A DNA stretch of 64,000 bases from Macrocystis pyrifera (Eukaryota > Sar > Phaeophyceae > Laminariales > Laminariaceae), in the NCBI GenBank assembly GCA_031763025.1, contig JASSKH010000002.1, positions 18,326,468 through 18,390,467 on the forward strand. Reading direction: 5' to 3'. The notes beneath the pieces are model-generated. The model had not been told where the DNA came from, did no database searches, and saw nothing but the letters and a program-made list of their open reading frames with translations. Below, one piece after another: positions 46,893-57,640 of this stretch; position 1 is the stretch's first letter; every line of letters begins with the position of its first letter. Both the position numbers and the translations under genes were made by a program.

Positions 46893-47834
46893 TTAGGCCT
46901 CCTGCCCCGACGAAGAGGGTCGATATCCGGGATAAATCAGCCCCCGGCTAAGTGGGTGCTCGGCGCGGTGGCGATTTCGTCCACAATTGAACTAAAAACG
47001 CAGGACCTGTAGTGGTACATTCCGTATGTACACGGTTCAGCCGGGCAGGTGGGATGACCAGAATTCTCCGTTAAAAGCCTGGATGCCTCCGCTTTTAGGT
47101 GCGTTGAAAAAGAATGCTCCCATGTGCATGCTTCCGACAAGTAGTTTCGGGTTCAACTATTGGAACCACGTCTGGTAACCACGTCTGGCTCAAACGTGGT
47201 TCCAATTGTTAAACCCGAAAGTTCTTGTCGGGAGGATGCATATGTGAACATGCTATTTCACCGCACCTAAAAGCGAAAGCATCTGTGCTTTTGACGGGGA
47301 CATCGTTGCTGTCTCATGCGGGCACCGCTTTGGCTACCAGCACTCGTTGGTACCTGCAATTGCGGACAAATCTACGTCCCCGCGGACGATGGCGACACCT
47401 CTTTGCTGACGATTGATGCGCGACTGCAGTGAAACATGCACCCCTTCCGGGTGAGACGATGGCTTCGCAGGTCCGTAGCCGCCACGGAGGTATGCGGTAT
47501 CATGCAGATAAGGGGCTAGAACTGCTGAAGAAAATCTAAGGGGCATATGGCGGCGACCAAGGTAGTGTTCCCGCGTTGATCTCTAGGCATACACACGACC
47601 GTCAGGATGCTTCGAGGGGGAAGCGTGACATTGCCACGCGACATTCACCGATTTACTACTTCCCGGCCTTTTTTTAAGGCTTTGCCGCGCGCCCTCTGTT
47701 ATATTTGTGTATCGTTAAAGTGTAGACGAGATCACGGGCAGAAAGGAGTTATCTGAATACCAGTGCAGTGGTAAATATAGGGTACAAACTATCAAAGGGA
47801 GTACGGGTAGGACCACTGACTGGGGCAGGAGGCC
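46893..47834. mobile_element. Family F element, about 940 bp (B copy)
   Basis: This is the block B counterpart of 13,362-14,300, with 14-bp perfect inverted ends (AGGCCTCCTGCCCC). It contains the conserved hairpin at 47,066-47,305. The right end carries the motif GTACGGGTAGGACCACTGAC, shared in altered form with copies near 41.5 and 41.9 kb. Confidence 0.45.
47066..47305. repeat. Long imperfect hairpin (B copy)
   Basis: The core arms lie around 47,155-47,220 (TTTCGGG...CCCGAAA, with TTGGAACCACGT opposite ACGTGGTTCCAA). Outer arms extend to the CCGTTAAAAGCC and GCTTTTGACGGGG words. It is the counterpart of 13,531-13,766. Confidence 0.85.
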
Positions 47835-49004
47835 TCAACTATTATTACTACAGTGGTAATCCAATGCATACATTACGTCACCCATGAAGGCGCAGAATAA
47901 TGCCCCACGGAGCTACACCATGCTATGTGAAAACCGATACGTGGAAGCCTTGAGATCGTATATGACCGCCCTCGATATCTCTTCATGATTCTCTCGTACG
48001 TAGCGCTTGCAACCCTTTGCAGGTTGATCATATTCGACCGGGGCCAGAGAGCCTCTTCCTCTCTGGCTTCGGAAACCGTTCGCGTTGAGGACGTTCGCAA
48101 AAGGCGAGCCCGACGGTGCCCATCTCACCACTCAGTCAGACTAGAATATTATCCTATTTTGAAAAGGCAGGAAACAGTGGGCATTCGTACCTGACGACGT
48201 CTTAACACTTTGTCATCCCTCTGCGCCTATGCCGGCCGCACGAGCCCTCGAGAAGGCCGCTGGGTAGGCCCTTTCGGGGTGAGGTCGAGGCCGGCGGGAA
48301 CTGTAGCGGAAGAACGCATCGAACGGCTCCACCTCGCGTCGACAAAAGGGTCCCGATGCGCGGTGCGGCCTCGTATTCCCAGTGCTGCGGTGGTGCGCGT
48401 TTGGGCATCCAATCACATATATGATTATCCGGACATTATCGTCTACAGAACCACCGCACACTACCCTGTACTTAGTGTAACACAACAAGCATCGAAAAGA
48501 AGAACGCAGGTCGCTTGGTGTAGATAGGAATGCACAAAGCATCAACCAAACACGTCGAGTGCTGGATATGTCCTGGCTGCGGTATCCGTCGGAACAACAC
48601 ACGCCCTAACAACGGGCAGCAAGTAATCTGGTGCTGCTTGCTATCGTGGGGCGTTGTGCCACAAGATACGTACCGCAGGCAGGACGTTACTCAGTACCCG
48701 CTGCGTGTCTTGCATTCTGGTTTCTTGACGTTTATCGTGCTTGCTTTTTGCGTATCGCCGCCGACGAAGAAAGAACATTTTTCGCAACTGACACAGCACG
48801 CGTCAACCCACCAAAACACCAGTCGATCGCGACGAACGCCCCGCCTTCCTTGTCCTTCTATTACCCTCCTTCACCACCCCCTCTTGCTCTCCCCGTTTTC
48901 CGATGCCGGGTGTAGTAAAGCTTCAACGTAAGTTTCCTGGAATGTGTCCTGAGCCGCTTGTTTTTTGGGATGTCTTCGGAATGGCATGAGTATGAAATAA
49001 AATA

Positions 49005-49560
49005 GGTGAAAACGATTTCGTACTCGTAATGGTCGCCCTTGAGAAAAAAAAAAGACAAGGAACAAATATCAGGACTCAAGTACGATCTCGTGCTTGTAAC
49101 GGTCGCCCTTAATAAAAAAAAAACAAGCAACAAATATCATGACTCAAGTACGATCTCGTACTCGTAACGGTCGCCTTTAATAACAAATACATAAATAAAA
49201 AAAAACATGAAACAAGTACGATCTCGTACTTGTAACGGTCGCCCTTGATAACAAAATAAATATATATATATATACAAGGCTTTCCTTCGGAGTGGGTATT
49301 CCGTCGTTTCGTGTACATGCAACTGCAATTAATTGGCGACATAACCCAAAGCCAACCAAACAAATATCAGGACTCAAGTACGATCTCGTGCTTGTAACGG
49401 TCGCCCTTAATAAAAAAAAAAACAAGGAACAAATATCATGACTCAAGTACGATCTCGTACTCGTAACGGTCGCCTTTAATAACAAATACATAAATAAAAA
49501 AAATCATGAAACAAGTACGATCTCGTACTTGTGACGGTCGCCCTTGATAACAAAATAAAT
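49005..49560 (+). repeat. 67-bp tandem repeats in two arrays, block B end
   Basis: Units with AGTACGATCTCGTACTCGTA occur four times before 49,262 and three more times at 49,362-49,560. The interval 49,061-49,361 is repeated almost exactly at 49,362-49,662 (about 300 bp, including the ACAAGGCTTTCC leader of the D module), giving a recent tandem duplication. Confidence 0.88.
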
Positions 49561-49717
49561 ATATATATATATACAAGGCTTTCCTTCGGAGTGGGTATTC
49601 CGTCGTTTCGTGTACATGCAACTGCAATTAATTGGCGACATAACCCAAAGCCAACCAAACTAAATGCATTTGTGTAAGAAACGGTGAAGGATATAATAAT
49701 CGCGTTTATTTATGAAT

Positions 49718-50558
49718 AGACATATATAAAACTCAAGAGAGGGTGATATTTCGAATCTTTACGTCAAATTCAATATCGCGATTTCCGTATGGGCAAATCC
49801 CTCGATATAAAACTCAATATCGCCTTTTTTGCCAGAAGCACCTGAGATATAAAACTCGGGTGTATTATGAAGAGTCTGATTAATTAGGTAACAGTCCCGT
49901 CACCCTCCAGCAAGTCAAGCACGTATGTACATCACATGGGCTAGAGGACGTGGCTGCTGCTGCTGCTGCTTTGGTAGGTAGAGCTCACACCAGAACCCAT
50001 GTTATCGGCGATGGCGCCGACATGAAGTGGCTGCCAAGCGGCTCCTCCTCCTGTTCGGGCATCCGACGCGCCGACCGCTACCCGCTTGTTGCCGGATAGG
50101 GTGGGTGGCACGGCTTGTTGGGGGCATGGATTTGGGGCGACTCCATCGTCGAGACGCCTAGCCGGAACACTGGATTCTGGACTGGTGTCCCCTAAACCAG
50201 GGCACCCCGGGCATCCGCCCGTCCCCGACCACGGGAGAACCTGTCTGCCCTATGCATTCAACCAAGTCGTCGCGTCCACCGCGGCTGTTGTTGCTCATGG
50301 CGGCGTCGTGATGATCGGATGACCCGAGTACAGGAGACAGGCTGTTTCCAATTATGTCTGCTAAATTCGGCTCTACCAACAAAAAAGAGAACACAAATAT
50401 ATGCTTGGGGTAAAAATACCCCAAGCATATATTTGTGTGTTGCGGACCACGTACAGCGAAAATATCGCCTACACCCGACGTCCGTATAAAACTCGTCAGG
50501 CACATAATTTGGCTCTAAAGGTCAAATATCGCGATATTCTCGAGTTTTATATGTGTCT
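49718..50558. mobile_element. 841-bp DNA transposon (non-autonomous), D2 only
   Basis: The ends are AGACATATATAAAACTC and, reverse-complemented, AGACACATATAAAACTC: 16 of 17 bases identical. It is flanked by AAT on each side (49,715-49,717 and 50,559-50,561). D1 and D3 have the empty site TTATGAATGTAATG with one AAT. Further ATAAAACTC words near 49,806, 49,850 and 50,485 look like subterminal protein-binding repeats. The GC-rich interior (50,030-50,330) has short ORFs with no recognised family. The TIR plus 3-bp duplication does not settle the superfamily. Confidence 0.88.
50391..50438. repeat. Perfect 22-bp-stem hairpin inside the 841-bp element
   Basis: Positions 50,391-50,412 and 50,417-50,438 are exact reverse complements (ACACAAATATATGCTTGGGG plus TA) separated by AAAA. 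Confidence 0.97.
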
Positions 50559-50704
50559 AATGTAATGTGAAACGTAAGATCAGGTGACGCAAGAGTAAGA
50601 ATGACATTCGTCTAATAAAAATAAGAATAACATCTTTCATCAGTGTGGGGAGAGAGTGGAGTAGTGCTTGGCATGTGGATGATATACAACATACAGGCTG
50701 TTGT

Positions 50705-51135
50705 TTAAAGGAAGGTTTGGGACAGGAGAGAAAGCCGCAGTGCCGGCAACGACAACGGTATGGAAATGTTGTATAGTTGCTGGGCGGCCGCGATTTCGAT
50801 GTAGCCAGCATAGGAGTTTGGATGAGACATGATATGTAAATAGTGTTCCAGGATGCTGTAGAAACGAGGCGGGAGGCCCAGAATGTGGATCTGTTCGCTG
50901 TTGAACTCGTTGGATATGTGTGGGAAGAAATAATCGTGATTGTGGGAAATGTGGGAAACAATTTGTTTCCTTTCGTTCGTCCTGGATGGCGACAATCTGC
51001 TTGGCGTACTGCTTCGGAATTCCGCGAAGCCCTGGAGCAGGCGAAATGGAAGGGAGTCTTTTTGCACTTGATGATGATGTCTCCGTCTTTGATGGTGGAG
51101 TCCGTCAGGCGGCAGTTGTAGCACTTGCCACGGAC
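50705..51135 (-). pseudogene. D2 3' part of zinc-finger/OTU-like gene
   Basis: After a possible acceptor (TTTACTTCGACCAG) the first frame gives VRGKCYNCRLTDSTIKDGD and FHFAC, a C-x2-C...C...H-x2-C pattern like a small zinc finger. From about 51,043 the next frame runs through RTNERKQIVSHISHNHDYFF to YLHIMSHPNSYAGYIEIAAA and QQLYNISI. This matches the conserved second half of OTU-type proteases in spacing and hydrophobic pattern. The frame change lies at the same place in all three copies. Confidence 0.4.
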
Positions 51136-51190
51136 CTGGTCGAAGTAAACATATAGGGTGCGCGGGGCGGGAGTGGCGTGCAGGGAATGG

Positions 51191-51191
<1 letters not shown>

Positions 51192-51236
<45 letters not shown>
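51192..51236 (+). repeat. 45-bp uninterrupted G run
   Basis: Pure G from 51,192 to 51,236. It lies at the same place as 26 G in D3 and an interrupted run in D1. On the minus strand it would encode poly-Pro. Confidence 0.95.
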
Positions 51237-51239
<3 letters not shown>

Positions 51240-51289
51240 AGTTCATTATTTGTACTACTCTACAGCGGCACAAGAGCAGTACGTAATCG

Positions 51290-51619
51290 CTTGCTATACG
51301 ACGGCAGCAGCAGCAGCAGCAGAAGCAGCAAGTACGTAATTTCCTTGACGATACAGAAATATGTACACACACAAGTGTAGTACAGTACACACACAAATCA
51401 CGTGCAGCATGACGTACGGCAACAACGCAGCAGCGCCACAAGAAAAATCATTGACGATACAGAAATATGTACACACGCACAAGTTTAGGTGTAATAGACA
51501 CACAAATCATGTCCAGCATGATGTACGGCAACAAGGCAGCAGCGCCACAAAACAACCAGGAAACACAATTATCCGAGTACATACAAACATTCAGTGAATA
51601 TTGCGGCAGCACTAAAAGC

Positions 51620-51655
<36 letters not shown>

Positions 51656-52740
51656 GCAACGGATCGCCACAGCGTTGGCAGCAGCAGCATAGCAACGATA
51701 TGAAAAGAAGGGAGAGAAAAAGTATGTACCCCGAGGCCGTCCGAAAAGTATTTTTGGTACCTCACTATAGACCCACCTCCGCATGCTGCACGGCAACAAC
51801 GCAGCAGCAGCAGCATAGCAACAAAACGAAATACGAGAAAAAGTAATACGTACGCAAAATGCAGGAGCAAAACGACCAAAATATTTTTTTTACGTATAAA
51901 AAAAAACATTTGGGTACAAAAACGGCCAATAAAAACAATAAATCCGCGTTGGCAGCAGCAGCATAGCAACGATATGAAAATAAGGAAGAAAAAAAGTATG
52001 TACCCTGCAATGCCGCAATCGCAAAACCTACGGAATTTCATTGACGATACCGAAATATGTACATACACAAGTGCAGCATGATGTACGGCAACAACGCAGC
52101 AGCACCACAGCAGCAGCATAGCAACGATATATATGAAAATAATCAAGCCAAAAACGAGAAATTGCAGTACGTACGCAAAATGCAGGAGCAAAACGACAAA
52201 AATATTTTTTTCACGTATCAAAAGGAACCACTTGGGAACAAAAACGACCAAGAAAAAAACAGTAATCCGAGTACATACGAACATTCAGTGGATATTGCGG
52301 CGGCATTAGCAGCAGCAGTAGCAGAAGCAGCTACAACAGCATTAGCAGCAACAGAAGCTGCAACGAATCACCGCAGCGTTGGTAGTAGCAGCCGCAGCAG
52401 CAGCAGCATAGCAACGATATGAAAATAAGGAAGAAAAAAGGCATGTACCCTGGTATGCCGCCATCGCAAAACCTACGGAATTGACGATCCGAAAATATGT
52501 ACGCTTCCAGCATGATGCACGGCAACAACGCAGCAGCACTACATACAGCAGCAGCAAGTGCACAGGAGCAGCAGGTGCACAGCATGGCAACAACGCAGCA
52601 GCACTACAGCAGCAGCGAGTGCACAGGAGAAGCAGGTGCACAGCAGCAAGCAGCAGCACTCATGGCGTGGCGCTGACAGCAGCAGCAGCAGCAGCAGCGG
52701 CAGCCGAAAATGAGCAAAATGAGTACGTGGGGTCACCAAA
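51290..52740 (+). repeat. CAG-rich modular repeat region of D2
   Basis: Cassettes of GACGATACAGAAATATGTAC and GTACGGCAACAACGCAGCAG with (GCA)n runs, collinear with D1 and D3. Confidence 0.85.
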
Positions 52741-52975
52741 ACATGTACACACAGAAATCGTGTGCTTCACGTCCCGCAAACAGTTGTGCATGTGCGCGTT
52801 CGCGTGCACTGTGTGTAAGAGGAGCCGAGCCAACGCACGAAGGGGAAAGAACGAGCATGGATGAGTAAAAAAAAATAAACGCTTTGACGTAGGTTTGTAT
52901 GCAAAAAGGCAATTGAAAACCCCCAAAAAACGTACTGGCAACATACAACATGCACAATAGACATAAGACACTCAC

Positions 52976-53345
52976 CACTGTCAGCAGTCTCGAGGGAGTA
53001 CGAGACAGTCCCTTCCTAGATCGGGCGAGCACAGAACTCGCGGTCGGTTGCCCTGTCAGGATGATCCCGCCACCACGCAGGTGAGATCCTTGCAGGTGGC
53101 GAAGGCCACGTTTTTGCCACCAGGCGCGGAGTTCTTGACCAAGTGCTGGTCCGTGCACTGGTCGCAAACAACAGCCGGCACCAGGTCGGTCTTTGTCGTT
53201 GCCGCTCTCTTGCCAGAGGGCGAGGACCACGCGCCTCTCGACGAGGGGGAGGTGAGCTTGGGGGGCGTGGAGAAGGGAGAGGCGAGGGTTGCAGCACCAG
53301 CAGGTTCGCCACCGACAGCAGCAGCTTGGCCGCCGACAGCTGCAC
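52976..53345 (-). pseudogene. D2 5' part of zinc-finger-like gene, with splice donor
   Basis: The frame through TTKTDLVPAVVCDQCTDQHL then VKNSAPGGKNVAFATCKDLT and CVVAGSS is open without the D1 frameshift, but it ends at TGA. The C-x2-C segment DCEFCARPI seen in D1 and D3 reads REFCARPI here (one Cys lost), in another frame, and is followed by GTGAGT (plus-strand ACTCAC, 52,970-52,975). N-terminal frame continuity is lost by a deletion relative to D1. Confidence 0.4.
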
Positions 53346-53445
53346 CTATCTATGCCGTTCGTCGAAGGCGAGACGCCTCTTTTAGGCGCCGTGCGAAGAG
53401 CTGTCTATTGGTTGGCAGTTTGCGGAAGAAGAAAGAAGAAAGAAA

Positions 53446-53555
53446 GGTTGTTTGGCTGTTTGGCGAAGAAGAAAGAAGAAAGGTTTTTTGGATGTTCGGC
53501 TGTTTCAAAGAAGGAAGAAAGGTTGTTTGGCTGTTCGGCTGTTTCAAAGAAGAAG
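53446..53555 (+). repeat. 40-bp tandem repeat, about three units (D2)
   Basis: GGTTGTTTGGCTGTTCGGCT-type units, the counterpart of 24,873-25,066. Confidence 0.9.
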
Positions 53556-53630
53556 GGCTGGTCGGTCTGTCTGCCAAGAGCTAGCAAGTGACAACGACCT
53601 CAAAAATCGTAATTATAGTTGTATTCATAT

Positions 53631-55095
53631 CTTGACTCACGGCCAGCAGGTATTTTTAGAATTGTGATACGCTAACCCGGTGATCCACCACTCAATTTCC
53701 AAAATGTGATTCACTAAGCCGGTGATCCACTACTCATTTTACAAAATGTGATCCACTAAACATGGTGATCCACCAGCTATTTGAAATAGTGATCCACTAA
53801 CCCGGTGATCCACCACTCATTTTTGGCGATGTGATCTAATAAAGCAGGGGATCCACTAACGCACTACACCGGGATACATCCACGTAGAGGTAGCCAAGAT
53901 GATCCCTGTGCCCATTTGGCAGGTGCTTAGATCGTGGAAGGGGGACGCCATATTTTCGAACGAGACAATAAAAGGTTATCTTTGTACTTCCAATACGCAA
54001 GTAGAATTAATGTAGTATGACAAGGTATTAGTGCTTGCATCAGCAAGGTACAGAAAGTGTTAAAACCTCAAGGTGCGAGGGAAGACGACATGCACAAAAT
54101 ACGACGCACTTTTATACAACAGTAACCCATGGTGCTTCCCGGCAGGGTCGGTACGGCTCACGTTGCCCGTAAGTCTGTTGGAATCTTGCCAGATACCGGT
54201 ATGTAAAGACCGTAGTTCGCGATGTGTGCTATGCACGCGATCTTGTCTCAATACTTTGGAGTGCTCACCCTTTCTGTAGGTTACAAAAACAAGTTGTTCG
54301 TCATACAATTGTCATAATTATTTTCATCGTTATGCTTGCCTTCCGAACATATAGCATAGAGGCCGTTCTTATATTAACCGGTCATCCTTCCGCAAACTAG
54401 GAATATCCCTCATACGCTTCTCTGCCAGCCGTTTCCCAATGTCCATTCCCCACATCATTTCATTTTAGCAACTGGTATAGTAGCTCCTCTTCCTCATAAA
54501 CGTTCCTTCTCCAGGTCTCATATTAATACCGCACACCAAACCATGCTTATTTTCTGAACGTTATGTACAGGTAGTTGAATTTTTGGTGTCGGCCATCAGT
54601 GTTCAATAGCGCACAGTCGACCTTGTGAGTTCGTCGCGGTGAGAATTGACACAATTTGTCAATAATAGGCTGGCCATAGATTGTAACACGCCTCTCCGCG
54701 CGCCCCCACAACGTATCCAGGTTAGTCAATACACACGTCCCATATACGAATGTTTTGTCAATAGTTTCGCTTACTGTTGCGGTGTAAGACGAAAGTCGGA
54801 GACTATCGAGAACATATAAACCGAACGAAAGCACGACGGCGAATAAAGCGGCAAACACACAAACCCCGGACAGAAGATCGAGAGCATGGAGTGAAAGCCG
54901 AACGCGAAACAACCGGAGACAAACGGTAATCGAAACGAAAAACAAAAACGGGCAAAGACAACATCGAGATGGAAACGAAAACGATGCACACCCGCGACAG
55001 CAACAATCCTCGGTCCTCAGGTGTATGCGTGTAGCCTGGGTGGGCGTCAGTCCGCCGTCGCGAATCCTCCTTGAACGTATCTTGGTACTGTAGTA
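53631..55095 (+). repeat. C module, copy C2 (left third only)
   Basis: Matches C1 15,901-17,355, including the 42-46 bp tandem repeat (53,668-53,850). It is bounded by D2 on the left and, at a TATGTATACGTATAC tract, by D3 on the right. Confidence 0.9.
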
Positions 55096-55194
55096 TATGT
55101 ATACGTATACAAGGCTTTCCTTCGGAGTGGGGATTCCGTCGTCTCGTGTACATACAACTGCAATTAATTGGCGACATAGCCCAAAGCCAACCAA
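54547..55194 (-). other. C2 minus-strand ORF, 215 codons
   Basis: The longest version of the frame shared with 16,963-17,415. It contains LHALDLLSGVCVFAALFAVV and ends KFNYLYITFRK. Its first 25-30 codons lie in the D3 leader, so the start is chimeric. No family was recognised. Confidence 0.2.
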
Positions 55195-55303
55195 ACTAAA
55201 TGTATTTGTGTAAGAAACGGTGAAGGATGTAATAATCGCGTTTATTTATGAATGTAATGTGAAACGTAAGATCGGGTGACGCAAGAGTAAGAATGACATT
55301 CGT

Positions 55304-55818
55304 CTAATAAAAATAAGAATAACATCTTTCATCAGTGTGGGGAGAGAGTGGAGTAGTACTTGGCATGTAGATGATATACAACATACAGGCTGGAAGGTTT
55401 GGGACAGGAGAGAAAGCAGCAATGCCGGCAACGACAACGGTTATGGAAATGTTGTATAGTTGCTGGGCGGCCGCGATTTCGATGTAGCCAGCATAGGAGT
55501 TTGGATGAGACATGATATGTAAATAGTCTTCCAGGATGCTGTAGTAACGAGGCGGGAGGCCCAGAATGTGGATCTGTTCGCTGTTGAACCCGTTGGATAT
55601 GTGTGCGAAGAAATAATTGTGATTTTGGGAAATGTGGGAAACAATTTGTTTCCTTTCGTTCGTCCTGGATGGCGACAATCTGCTTGGCGTACTGCTTCGG
55701 AATTCCGCGAAGCCCTGGAGCAGGCGAAATGGAAGGGAGTCTTTTTGCGCTTGATGAATATGTCTCCGTCTTTGATGGTGGAGTCCGTCAGGCGGCAGTT
55801 GTAGCACTTGCCACGGAC
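55304..55818 (-). pseudogene. D3 3' part of zinc-finger/OTU-like gene (best copy)
   Basis: The OTU-like frame is longest here. It contains RTNERKQIVSHISQNHNYFF, GLPPRYYSILEDYLHIMSHP and NSYAGYIEIAAAQQLYNISI, followed by TVVVAG. In OTU families this order (a helix with R..IV..I, then Y...M, then a W/Y-x-G-x-x-E-h-x-A-h-A signature, then hxhhV) forms the second half of the fold and leads toward the catalytic His. The Cys-containing first half is absent or out of frame, and the sequence diverges after TVVVAG. It is probably a non-functional gene remnant. The domain call is by eye. Confidence 0.42.
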
Positions 55819-55874
55819 CTGGTCGAAGTAAACATATAGGGTGCGCGGGGCGGGAGTGGCGTGCAGGGAATGGC

Positions 55875-55900
55875 GGGGGGGGGGGGGGGGGGGGGGGGGG
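55875..55900 (+). repeat. 26-bp G run (D3)
   Basis: Uninterrupted G tract, the allele of the D2 45-G run. Confidence 0.95.
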
Positions 55901-55964
55901 CAGAGTTCATTATTTGTACTACTCTACAGCGGCACAAGAACAGTACGTAATCGCTTTTGCCATA

Positions 55965-57410
55965 CGACGGCAGCAGCAGCAGCAGCAGCAGAAGCAGCAA
56001 GTACGTAATTTCCTTGACGATACAGAAATATGTACACACATAAGTGTAGTACAGTACACACACAAATCACGTGCTGCATGATGTAGGGCAACAACGCAGC
56101 AGCGCCACAAGAAAAATCATTGACGATACAGAAATATGTACACACGCACAAGTTTAGGTGTAATAGACACACAAATCATGTCCAGCATGATGTACGGCAA
56201 CAAGGCAGCAGCGCCACAAAACAACCAGGAAACACAATTATCCGAGTACATACAAACATTCAGTGAATATTGCGGCAGCACTAAAAGCAGAGCAGCAGCA
56301 GCAGCAGCAGCAGCAGAAGAAGCAGCAACGGATCGCCACAGCGTTGGCGGCAGCAGCATATAGCAACGATATGAAAAGAAGGGAGAGAAAAAGTATGTAC
56401 CCCGAGGCCGTCCGAAAAGTTTTTTTGGTACCTCACTATAGACCCACCTCCGCATGCTGCACGGCAACAACGCAGCAGCAGCAGCAGCATAGCAACAATA
56501 CGAAATACGAGAAAAAGTAGTACGTACGCAAAATGCAGGAGCAAAACGACCAAAATATTTTTTTTACGTATAAAAAAAAATTCTTGGGTACAAAAACGGC
56601 CAATAAAAACAATAATCCGCGTTGGCAGCAGCAGCATAGCAACGATATGAAAATAAGGAAGAAAAAAAGTATGTACCCTGCAATGCCGCAATCGCAAAAC
56701 CTACGGAATTTCATTGACGATACCGAAATATGTACATACACAAGTGCAGCATGATGTACGGCAACAACGCAGCAGCACCACAGCAGCAGCATAGCAACGA
56801 TATATATGAAAATAATCAAGCCAAAAACGAGAAATTGCAGTACGTACGCAAAATGCAGGAGCAAAACGACAAAAATATTTTTTCACGTATCAAAAGGAAC
56901 CACTTGGGAACAAAAACGACCAAGAAAAACAGTAATCCGAGTACATACGAACATTCAGTGAATATTGCGGCGGCATTAGCAGCAGCAGTAGCAGAAGCAG
57001 CTACAACAGCATTAGCAGCAACAGAAGCTGCAACGAATCGCCGCAGCGTTGGTAGTAGCAGCCGCAGCAGCAGCAGCATAGCAACGATATGAAAATAAGG
57101 AAGAAAAAAGGCATGTACCCTGGTATGCCGCCATCGCAAAACCTACGGAATTGACGATCCGAAAATATGTACGCTTCCAGCATGATGCACGGCAACAACG
57201 CAGCAGCACTACATACAGCAGCAGCAAGTGCACAGGGGCAGCAGGTGCACAGCACGGCAACAACGCAGCAGCACTACAGCAGCAGCGAGTGCACAGGAGA
57301 AGCAGGTGCACAGCAGCAAGCAGCAGCACTCATGGCGTGGCGCTGACAGCAGCAGCAACAGCAGCGGCAGCCGAAAATGAGCAAAATGAGTACGTGGGGT
57401 CACCAAAACA
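55965..57410 (+). repeat. CAG-rich modular repeat region of D3
   Basis: Collinear with 51,290-52,740, with small differences in (GCA)n length. Confidence 0.85.
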
Positions 57411-57640
57411 TGTACACACAGAAATCGTGTGCTTCACGTCCCGCAAACAGTTGTGCATGTGCGCGTTCGCGTGCACTGTGTGTAAGAGGAGCCGAGCCAA
57501 CGCACGAAGGGGAAAGAACGAGCACGGATGAGTAAAAAAAAAATAAACGCTTTGACGTAGGTTTGTATGCAAAAAGGCAATTGAAAACCCCCAAAAAACG
57601 TACTGGCAACATACAACATGCACAGACATAAGACACTCAC

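Larger units (their letters stand above)
31800..49262 (+). repeat. Block B: second copy of the 16-kb segmental duplication
   Basis: This is the direct-orientation partner of 1-15,890. Relative to A it lacks the 323-bp inverted-repeat element (A 2398-2720), about 250 bp (A 10,373-10,625) and about 200 bp (A 14,880-15,080). It gains a reverse C module plus a recombinase ORF (38,762-41,965), and it has one inverted 395-bp segment. It ends at the (TA)n tract at 49,260, where a D-module leader starts. Confidence 0.93.
49572..53624 (-). repeat. D module, copy D2
   Basis: Same layout as D1, plus an 841-bp transposon insertion (49,718-50,558) and minus the SINE. It is very similar to D3: both share, for example, ACGGCAACAAGGCAGCAG where D1 has AACAACGCAGCAG, and both lack bases present in D1 at the start of the 5' gene part. 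Confidence 0.92.

Noticed and set aside
51448..52284. 278-codon minus ORF rich in Cys/Leu/Phe/Ala
   Set aside because: It is read through CAG/CTG repeats. The composition is explained by (GCT)n/(TGC)n, and similar frames arise in D1 and D3 without conserved ends.
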